A stretch of DNA of 64,000 nucleotides from JAYQKL01 sp049889535 (lineage in GTDB: Bacteria; Pseudomonadota; Alphaproteobacteria; RS24). The position numbers and the translations under genes were made by a program. Shown one piece after another: positions 44,060-50,875 of this stretch (positions within the stretch are counted from its first letter, which is position 1; each line of letters begins with the position of its first letter). The DNA lies in contig JBMHDF010000006.1 in assembly GCA_049889535.1 (NCBI GenBank), forward strand, positions 62,001 through 126,000. Direction: 5' to 3'. The notes under the pieces were generated by a model, which was given only the letters and a program-made list of their open reading frames with translations, was not told the origin of the DNA and searched no databases.

Positions 44060-45118
44060 ATGGCAAAAACTGCAGATTACGGCATTGGAGAATTTACATA
44101 CCCACGCGGGTGGTTCATGATTGCTGAATCATCTGAGGCGACAAACAAGCCAACAAGCTTGACCTATTTTGGTGAAGAAATGGTCATGTATCGTGGCGAA
44201 AGCGGTCGTGTGGTTCTGATTGAAGCTTATTGCCCGCATATGGGGACACATTTCGCTAAAAACGAAACCTCATATGTTGTGACGACTGGCAAGCATATTG
44301 ACGGAGACGGTATTCGTTGCCCATATCATGGCTGGCGTTTTAACCCTGAAGGGCAATGTGACGATATTCCTTATTCCCCTGCCCCCATTCCCAAAACAGC
44401 CTGTGTTAAAAGCTGGCCAACACGCGAATGGGGTGGGTGTATTTTCATGTGGTATGATCCTGAAAACGGGCAGCCAGATTATGAGCTTCCCGACCTGCCT
44501 GAATGGGAAGACCCAGCATGGGTAAATTGGAAAATAGACCATTTGGGTGTGTTGGAATGCCATCCACAAGAAATTATCGATAATATGACCGACAAAGCGC
44601 ATTTGGGCCCCATTCACGGCTCAAAAGACATGGAATATTTCGAAAATGAAATTAACGACCATGTAATTGTTCAGCGACTAGCTGCGGGGCATGAAACATT
44701 GGCCGAAGGTGTTATGTATAATGACACATGGTATACAGGCCCAAGTATTCTGCTGTCTCGCATGTTGGGGGATCACCCTTCCCTTATGCTGATTACGCAT
44801 ACACCAGTTGAAGACGGTGTCGTACGGGCATGGCATGCGCTATTGGTTAAATCACCAAATGCGGAAGCAACGGAAGAAGACACAGCCGTAGCACGCCAGT
44901 ATCAAGAAGCTAGCCGCCTTGCTTTCTTGCAAGATTTCGAGATTTGGGCCAATAAAAAACCCTGTCTGCAAATCATGCAAGTTGTTGGTGACGGGCCATT
45001 TGGTAAAGCGCGTCAATGGTATAAACAATTTTACAACCCACGCGAAATGGCTAAAGGGGTTCAAGAAAAAATTAACGGTGTTTATGTAACAAAGGGCACC
45101 TCAAGAGACCCTTTCTAA
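44060..45118 (+). CDS. kshA: 3-ketosteroid 9-alpha-hydroxylase, oxygenase component
   Basis: A 352-residue Rieske oxygenase. Cluster ligands are Cys58, His60 (YCPHMGTHF) and Cys87, His90 (RCPYHGWRF). The iron site EIIDNMTDKAHLGPIHG has Asn175, Asp178, His181 and His186, and matches the EIIDN-D-AH pattern of KshA. Further likeness to Rhodococcus KshA is seen in FLQDFEIWANKK and DGPFGKARQWYKQFY. KshA with its reductase KshB adds 9-alpha-OH to a 3-ketosteroid, which together with KstD opens ring B. No kshB-like gene is in the window. A terminator follows. It is the best-supported of the three Rieske genes for a named reaction. Confidence 0.82.
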   Translation: MAKTADYGIGEFTYPRGWFMIAESSEATNKPTSLTYFGEEMVMYRGESGRVVLIEAYCPHMGTHFAKNETSYVVTTGKHIDGDGIRCPYHGWRFNPEGQCDDIPYSPAPIPKTACVKSWPTREWGGCIFMWYDPENGQPDYELPDLPEWEDPAWVNWKIDHLGVLECHPQEIIDNMTDKAHLGPIHGSKDMEYFENEINDHVIVQRLAAGHETLAEGVMYNDTWYTGPSILLSRMLGDHPSLMLITHTPVEDGVVRAWHALLVKSPNAEATEEDTAVARQYQEASRLAFLQDFEIWANKKPCLQIMQVVGDGPFGKARQWYKQFYNPREMAKGVQEKINGVYVTKGTSRDPF

Positions 45119-45134
45119 AACATCTAAACTCTCT

Positions 45135-45168
45135 AAAACGCCCTTTCTGTGAAAGGGCGTTTTTCTTT
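45135..45168 (+). terminator. Rho-independent terminator after the kshA-like gene
   Basis: AAAACGCCCTTTC (45135-45147) and GAAAGGGCGTTTT (45151-45163) form a perfect 13-bp stem with loop TGT, followed by more T. It separates the steroid block from the second DUF3604 cassette, which must therefore have its own promoter in the next 50 bases. Confidence 0.9.
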
Positions 45169-45214
45169 TATCCACTTCATTCATATGCTAGATTGTGTTC
45201 AGGGGGATATATAA

Positions 45215-47176
45215 ATGAACAATAAAAAACTGCGCGTAAGAGTCAAAGCGATATTTGGTTTGGCTTTCATATTTTTCTTGCCATTAATTGCCATCACTTC
45301 CTGCACAGAACGTGAGCAAAAAAAGGCCGAAAAAATAGACCCGGCAGATGCGCCAATCACTACATCTCAAGAAAAAAAGGTTGAAAACAACCCAACCAAA
45401 AATGCCTATTTTGGTGATTTTCATGTCCATACGGGCAATTCGTTCGATGCCTATATTTTTTACACCCGCACAACGCCTGAAGATGCTTATCGCTATGCGC
45501 GCGGACAAACCATTCGCCACCCTCTAACATATAAACTCAATCTCACAACCCCACCGCTCGATTTCCTAGCCGTTACCGACCATGCCGAATATATGGGGAT
45601 ATTGAAAGCCATCAACGAAACAGACCACCCGATTTCAAAAGCACCCAATGCCCAAGATATGTTTAGCTTTGATGGTGATAAAATATTCGCCGCCTTCTCT
45701 CTTATCGGGAATTCCATCCGCACTGGTAATATCTATGATGATTTTTATGACGCCGATATTATTGAAAGCACTTGGAAACGCACACAAGAAATTGCCGATG
45801 AATTTTATGAGCCTGGCAAATTCACAACTTTCAAAGGCTATGAATATACCGCCACGCGTCCAATCATGGGTGAAGACCAAACCGATACATTTACCGGCGG
45901 CAATTTGCACCGCAATATTATTTTTAAAGACGCCGCGCCAAAGGATGTCTTTGGGTCTTTGCAATCCCCTAACCCTGAAGATTTATGGGATTGGATGGAT
46001 AAAAATCGCGCCAATGGCATAGATGTCATTTCTATTCCGCATAATTCAAATGTGTCGAATGGCGAGATGTTTTCTCTAAAAACATATTACGGAAAAAATA
46101 TTGATAAAGCCTATTCACAACAGCGTTTGCGCAATGAGCCGATTGTCGAGATTACGCAAGTCAAAGGCACATCCGAAACCCATCCCGCGCTTTCACCAAC
46201 TGATGAGTGGAGCAATTTTGAGCTTTATGAATATCTTTTATCCTCAGAGGTTAAGTCCAAAATCAATGGTAGCTTTGTGCGTGAAGCCTTAGCAAACGGC
46301 ATCGGTTTGGAAGAGGCCGGCAAAGGCAATCCCTATAAATTTGGTCTCATTGGCTCAACCGACTCGCATGTTGCTGCTGGCTCTTATGACGAGGATTATT
46401 ACTGGTCCAAAGTTGGGCTGGTTGATGGCACTAAGGTAAGTCGCGGTTCAGTGGCAGGTTATTTTAACAAAAGCTGGGAAAATTATGAACCTGAGGTGCA
46501 GGTGGATTTGTGGTTTGGCCGCTGGGGCGCGTCTGGCTATGCTGGGATTTGGGCGAGCCAAAACACGCGTGAATCCTTATTTGAAGCCTTGCAGAACCGC
46601 GAAACATTCGCCACCACAGGCACACGCATTCGGGTACGCCTTTTTGCAGGATATGATTATGACGCAACTCTTTTGTCTGACCCAAAGCTTCTTGAAAAAG
46701 CCTATCAATATGGCGTGCCAATGGGCGGTGAATTAACTGCACGCTCTGACCGCGCCCCTACTTTGCTGGCATGGGCCATGCGTGATCCATATGCAGCCCC
46801 CTTGCAACGTTTGCAAATTGTCAAAGTCTGGTACGCAGACGGCACGCCGCAAGAAAAACTATTCGATGTCGCATGCTCTGACGGTTTGACACCAGACCCA
46901 CAAACCCATCGCTGTCCTGATAATGGCGCGAAAGTAGATATCTCAGATTGCTCCATCACCAAAGATAAAGGTGACCCTGAATTGAGCGTCGCTTGGCAAG
47001 ACCCTGAGTATGACGGGGCCCAGTCCGCCGCTTATTATGTAAGGGTATTGGAAAATCCAACCTGTCGCTGGTCAACATGGGACGCCGTCAATGTGGGGGC
47101 AGAACCTAATCCGATGTTTCCAAAAACCATTCAGGAGCGGGCATGGTCCTCACCAATATGGGTAAATGCAAATTGA
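45215..47176 (+). CDS. DUF3604 lipoprotein, PHP-like metallohydrolase candidate (cassette copy 2)
   Basis: A 653-residue lipoprotein: the signal ends in the lipobox ITSC with Cys30. The metal motifs match the first copy: FGDFHVHTGNS (His70, His72), VTDHAEY (Asp122, His123), SIPHNSN and GSTDSHVAAG. The ending RAWSSPIWVN is nearly the same as in the copy at 1794. Overall identity is modest and the middle sections differ, so this is an old duplication or two separate acquisitions. TCAGGGGG is upstream of the ATG. The stop TGA overlaps the next ATG. Anchoring by a lipid here, against a membrane helix in copy 1, suggests the same periplasmic location. Confidence 0.85.
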   Translation: MNNKKLRVRVKAIFGLAFIFFLPLIAITSCTEREQKKAEKIDPADAPITTSQEKKVENNPTKNAYFGDFHVHTGNSFDAYIFYTRTTPEDAYRYARGQTIRHPLTYKLNLTTPPLDFLAVTDHAEYMGILKAINETDHPISKAPNAQDMFSFDGDKIFAAFSLIGNSIRTGNIYDDFYDADIIESTWKRTQEIADEFYEPGKFTTFKGYEYTATRPIMGEDQTDTFTGGNLHRNIIFKDAAPKDVFGSLQSPNPEDLWDWMDKNRANGIDVISIPHNSNVSNGEMFSLKTYYGKNIDKAYSQQRLRNEPIVEITQVKGTSETHPALSPTDEWSNFELYEYLLSSEVKSKINGSFVREALANGIGLEEAGKGNPYKFGLIGSTDSHVAAGSYDEDYYWSKVGLVDGTKVSRGSVAGYFNKSWENYEPEVQVDLWFGRWGASGYAGIWASQNTRESLFEALQNRETFATTGTRIRVRLFAGYDYDATLLSDPKLLEKAYQYGVPMGGELTARSDRAPTLLAWAMRDPYAAPLQRLQIVKVWYADGTPQEKLFDVACSDGLTPDPQTHRCPDNGAKVDISDCSITKDKGDPELSVAWQDPEYDGAQSAAYYVRVLENPTCRWSTWDAVNVGAEPNPMFPKTIQERAWSSPIWVNAN

Positions 47177-48012
47177 TGAAAAAAATACTCCAATCTCCCT
47201 TTTTTGCGTTTGTTTTGATTGGCTTCGCACTTTTCGCAATAGACAGTGCATATCAAAGGTTTCAAGGCGAACAAGCGTATAAAATCGAATTAACCCAAGC
47301 CAGTCTTGAACGCCTGGCCATGCTTTACGCTAAACAACAAAATCGTGATGTTGATGAGGAAACCTTACGCCAGCTTATTCGCGCGCATGTCGAAGAGCAG
47401 GCCTTGTCGCGTGAAGCAATGCGTCGTGGTTTAGATGAAGATGACACGATTATAAGACGCCGCTTGGCGCAAAAAATGAAATTCATTATTGAAGACAAAT
47501 ATGACCCTGAGCCAATCAAACAAGAAGAGCTACGCGCATATTATGATAAAAACAAAGCCCGCTATGCAACCCCTCTGCTGTTGAGTTTTGAGCATATTTA
47601 TTTCAATCCGCGAAATAATGAAAAAATATATGAGCGCGCACATGAAATTCAGGCGCAGGTGAATACTGGGCAAGACTGGCGTGAAACTGGCGACCCCTTT
47701 ATGCTTGAAAGACGTTATGAGCGACAAAGCTTGAATGACATTAATAAAAACTTTGGCGCTCATTTCACCCGCGAAATTGAAAACTATATGCCAGAGAAAA
47801 ACCAATTTGGTCCTCCCATTGGTTCAGCTTATGGGCTGCATCTGGTACGCATTATTGAGCGTCAAGCGCCAATAGAAAAATCTTTTGATGAGGTGCGCGA
47901 CCAACTCATGCAGGACCTAAAAGAAGAAAAGCGTCTCATTGCAAATCAAAAGGCGATTGATGAAGTGATTGCTAAATATAGTGTGGTTTTCCAAGATTCA
48001 CCCAATGATTAA
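47176..48012 (+). CDS. PpiC/SurA-like periplasmic foldase (cassette copy 2)
   Basis: A 278-residue protein whose ATG overlaps the previous stop (TGATG); a longer frame starts inside the upstream gene. A membrane anchor spans residues about 8-24. The helical chaperone part follows (RQLIRAHVEEQALSREAMRRG, DDTIIRRRLAQKM, EELRAYYDKNKARYATP), then a parvulin-type region ending GPPIGSAYGLHLVRIIER, which retains the Gly-Leu-His-Leu-Val segment that copy 1 has lost. Isomerase activity is more plausible here than in copy 1. It probably folds the DUF3604 protein or the HupE-like exported domain. Confidence 0.82.
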   Translation: MKKILQSPFFAFVLIGFALFAIDSAYQRFQGEQAYKIELTQASLERLAMLYAKQQNRDVDEETLRQLIRAHVEEQALSREAMRRGLDEDDTIIRRRLAQKMKFIIEDKYDPEPIKQEELRAYYDKNKARYATPLLLSFEHIYFNPRNNEKIYERAHEIQAQVNTGQDWRETGDPFMLERRYERQSLNDINKNFGAHFTREIENYMPEKNQFGPPIGSAYGLHLVRIIERQAPIEKSFDEVRDQLMQDLKEEKRLIANQKAIDEVIAKYSVVFQDSPND

Positions 48013-49024
48013 AATGCCACGCTTGTTTTTTCCTTCCTATTGGCCAATAAATTTATGGCTATTTGGCGCAATTTTCTTTGCGCTTTTAAACACAGCACAA
48101 GCACATGAAACCCGCCCCGCATATCTCAATTTAACTGAAAAACAGGCGGAGCAGTTTGCATTGGTTTGGAAACAACCCGTAAAAGATAATGCGCGCCTCT
48201 CCATCAAGCCTGTTTTTGATATTGATTGCGCAATTGGCGATTCTCAATTTGAGTTTTATGGACAGTCAATTGCTGAAATTGCTACCCTGACCTGCCCACT
48301 TCAGCAAGGCACGATATATTTCAAAGGCCTAGAAAGCACACTGACAGACACTTATGTCACTATTGATTATCTTGATGGCACGCAAAATGCGGGCATTGTA
48401 AAACCTGACAATCCTGTCTTTAACCTAACGGATAAACAGGAATATTCCGTCATCGCCTATTTAGAGCTTGGGATTGAGCATATTTTTGAGGGCTGGGATC
48501 ATCTAGCCTTTGTGGTCGGACTTATTTTGATTGTACCCACCCGCCGCCTTTGGCTTGTTGTCACCGGTTTTACACTGGCTCATAGTATCACCCTAGCAGG
48601 CGCGGTTTTCAACATACTCACCCTGCCCGCACGACCGGTCGAGATTTTAATCGCCATGAGCATTGTTTGGCTGGCCTATGAAGCCAGTTTAAAAAACCAG
48701 CCAAGCCCACAAAAAACAGTTTGGCATGATTATGCCATTAGCTTTGGCTTTGGCCTTATTCATGGTTTTGGTTTTGCAGGCGTATTGAGTGATTTGGGCT
48801 TGCCTGAAAATCTCGAATGGCAAGCGCTTCTTTTGTTTAATCTTGGTATTGAGCTGGGACAGATTTTATTTATCCTGTGCATCCTCACTGGGGTTTGGCT
48901 TTATCTGAAAACCGCATGGGCAACCCAAAAAGATAAATGGCGGCAATTGGCGCCCTATGCTTTAGGTGGTCTGGGCAGCTTTTGGGTGATTGAACGTTTA
49001 ACCGCTTATGTGATCGGCGCTTAA
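48005..49024 (+). CDS. HupE/UreJ-like membrane protein with exported N-terminal domain (cassette copy 2)
   Basis: A 339-residue protein; ATG 48005 overlaps the foldase gene by eight bases. The signal peptide ends in TAQA, so the mature protein would begin with His34 (HETRPAYL), as in copy 1. The exported domain (about 34-145) contains two Cys (DIDCAIGD and LTCPLQ). The membrane part has HIFEGWDH (His159, Asp165, His166) and FGLIHGFGFAG, where the Glu of copy 1 is replaced by Gly. About seven membrane segments are present. A metal-permease function is inferred from the H-x5-DH motif. It converges with the GST gene, overlapping by four bases. Confidence 0.82.
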   Translation: MIKMPRLFFPSYWPINLWLFGAIFFALLNTAQAHETRPAYLNLTEKQAEQFALVWKQPVKDNARLSIKPVFDIDCAIGDSQFEFYGQSIAEIATLTCPLQQGTIYFKGLESTLTDTYVTIDYLDGTQNAGIVKPDNPVFNLTDKQEYSVIAYLELGIEHIFEGWDHLAFVVGLILIVPTRRLWLVVTGFTLAHSITLAGAVFNILTLPARPVEILIAMSIVWLAYEASLKNQPSPQKTVWHDYAISFGFGLIHGFGFAGVLSDLGLPENLEWQALLLFNLGIELGQILFILCILTGVWLYLKTAWATQKDKWRQLAPYALGGLGSFWVIERLTAYVIGA

Positions 49025-49641
49025 GCGGTTTGGCGCGCACTCTCACGTTCGGACATATTATCAAAAAACTCTGTTAAATGGATTAAGCCAGGCTCGACTT
49101 TTTGCCCGACTTTTCGGAAATAATCCAAATAGGCATAAAGCATCACATCGCCATAAGTGAAGCGGTCTCCGCAGAGATAAGTTTTACCCGCCAAAAGCGT
49201 GTCCAAAATAACCAACCCATCATTGGCTTTTGTAATCATGCTTTCACCAATTTCGGGATAAAGTTTAATCCGCCCTTCAAAAAACTTCTTTGCAATGCTG
49301 TTTTGAAACCCCATCGTCATCGGCGATAAAACCATTAAGTCAATCCGTCTCGCCCACATTCGTGCCTCAGCTCGTTCTTGCGCAGTCGCCCCAACAATCA
49401 CTGGATCTGCGCGATATTCTTCAAAATATTCAGCAATGGCCGTGACTTCGGATAAATAAAACCCCTCATTTGTCTGTAAAACAGGCAATTGCCCGAACGG
49501 GTTTTTTTCTAAAAATGCGGGCTGACGATTCTCGCCCTCAAGCATATTGACGATTTGACGCTCAACATCTAATTGCTTTTCAATAACAAGCATATCCACA
49601 ATGCGCGGATTTGGGGCATTTTGAGTGGTAAAAAGTTTCAT
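49021..49641 (-). CDS. Glutathione S-transferase
   Basis: A 206-residue cytosolic GST. The thioredoxin-like N-domain has KLFTTQNAPNPRIVDMLVIE, NPFGQLPVLQTNEGFYLSE with the cis-Pro, and SEVTAIAEYFEE for glutathione binding; the helical C-domain has LCGDRFTYGDVMLYAYLDY. Ser or Thr near residue 5 or 6 may be catalytic. It stands alone between the second cassette and hspQ. Detoxification of electrophilic products is the general role; no special link to the steroid genes is visible. Confidence 0.88.
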   Translation of the reverse strand: MKLFTTQNAPNPRIVDMLVIEKQLDVERQIVNMLEGENRQPAFLEKNPFGQLPVLQTNEGFYLSEVTAIAEYFEEYRADPVIVGATAQERAEARMWARRIDLMVLSPMTMGFQNSIAKKFFEGRIKLYPEIGESMITKANDGLVILDTLLAGKTYLCGDRFTYGDVMLYAYLDYFRKVGQKVEPGLIHLTEFFDNMSERESARQTA

Positions 49642-49774
49642 AACAACGTCCTATATCATATCAATATGACTAAACTAACAAATTGGCTTTCGCCTTAAAT
49701 ATAGAATTTACGGCAGCGAGATAAAGCGTTAACTTACCTATACAGGTATTTTCAAATAAGAGATTTAAAAATAA

Positions 49775-50101
49775 ATGGAAAATCAGGCAAAATTTATGAT
49801 TGGTCAGGTCGTTAAACACAGAATTTTCCCGTTTCGGGGGGTGATATTTGATGTCGACCCGGTTTTTAACAATACTGAAGAGTGGTGGATGTCGATACCA
49901 GCTGAAATACGCCCGCGAAAAGACCAGCCATTTTATCACCTGCTGGCTGAAAATAGCGAAACTGAATATATTGCCTATGTATCCGAACAAAACCTGCTAC
50001 CAGATGCCAGTCAAGAACCGCTTCGCCACCCACAAATTGATGAATTTTTCAGCGAATATCGGAATGGTTTTTATCATCTGCACCAAGAAACGGCACATTA
50101 A
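49775..50101 (+). CDS. hspQ: HspQ-like heat-shock protein
   Basis: A 108-residue protein matching HspQ (YccV): KFMIGQVVKHRIFPFRGVIFDVDPVF at the start compared with E. coli KFGIGQQVRH...GVVVDIDPVY, then EEWWMSIP, QPFYHLLAENSETEYIAYVSEQNL and a charged tail. In enterobacteria HspQ modulates Lon. A small palindrome TACCT-ATAC-AGGTA (49735-49748) lies in front of the gene, with no clear heat-shock sigma promoter. The next gene starts four bases after its stop. Confidence 0.85.
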   Translation: MENQAKFMIGQVVKHRIFPFRGVIFDVDPVFNNTEEWWMSIPAEIRPRKDQPFYHLLAENSETEYIAYVSEQNLLPDASQEPLRHPQIDEFFSEYRNGFYHLHQETAH

Positions 50102-50104
50102 CAT

Positions 50105-50875
50105 ATGATTGGTAAACTGCTTCGCTTCATTAGTCGTCGTTTAGTAAAACATCTCGAAACACCCGTTATGGGTTATCAGGCTTTTTCTGTTGTCCCAACT
50201 CAAATATTGGCAAACACTCTACAATCGGGTGATATTTTACTGGTTGATGGCAATTTGCGCATTTCACGGATTATTAAATTTCTGACCCAATCAAGCTGGT
50301 CCCATGCCGCTATATATATTGGCGAAGAGGCTGGCTTGAAAGATGAAAATGGACAAATTTGCACCCTCGTTGAAGCTGATGCTGGGCGCGGTGTTATCGC
50401 CGTGCCTTTATCCAAATATAGCGGTTTTAACACGCGTATATGTCGCCCAATCAACCTGACGCAACCAGACCGCAAAAAACTCATTGACCAAATTGTCTCG
50501 CGCATTGGCCATCATTATGATTTAAAAAATGTCATTGATTTAATGCGTTATCTTATTCCCTATCCACCAGTGCCAGCTTTTTTACGCCGGCGTATGATTG
50601 CACTTGGCAGTGGCGAGCCAACGCGGGCGATATGCTCCACCTTAATTGCAGAGGCCTTTCAATCAATTCAATACCCAATTCTGCCAGAAATTACGCAGTT
50701 AAATGCGCAAGAAATTTATCATATCCGCCATCACTCACTTTACACGCCACGCGATTTTGATCTTTCCCCCTATTTTCAAATTATCAAGCCAAGCCTTGCT
50801 TCAGGCTTTGATTATCAATCAATAAATTGGAACACCAACTCCCAAGAAAATGGGTCACAGGAAAGTCATAATTAG
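50105..50875 (+). CDS. YiiX-like permuted papain/NlpC-P60 fold hydrolase
   Basis: A 256-residue protein with SGDILLVDG and QSSWSHAAIYIG (His67) early and RAICSTLIAEAF (Cys177) late. This His-before-Cys order is the permuted NlpC/P60 arrangement of YiiX-type cysteine hydrolases, which are thought to cleave amide or ester bonds of lipids or cell-wall components. There is no clear signal peptide. It lies between hspQ and the solute-binding protein gene and overlaps the latter by 26 bases. Substrate unknown. Confidence 0.8.
   Translation: MIGKLLRFISRRLVKHLETPVMGYQAFSVVPTQILANTLQSGDILLVDGNLRISRIIKFLTQSSWSHAAIYIGEEAGLKDENGQICTLVEADAGRGVIAVPLSKYSGFNTRICRPINLTQPDRKKLIDQIVSRIGHHYDLKNVIDLMRYLIPYPPVPAFLRRRMIALGSGEPTRAICSTLIAEAFQSIQYPILPEITQLNAQEIYHIRHHSLYTPRDFDLSPYFQIIKPSLASGFDYQSINWNTNSQENGSQESHN

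Noticed and set aside
4888..49024. HupE/UreJ likeness as evidence for a hydrogenase or urease cluster
   Set aside because: No hydrogenase, urease or nickel-insertion genes are present. Only the membrane-protein family is shared.
49735..49748. TACCT/AGGTA palindrome before hspQ as a heat-shock control element
   Set aside because: It is short, occurs once, and does not resemble a CIRCE element or a sigma-32 promoter.
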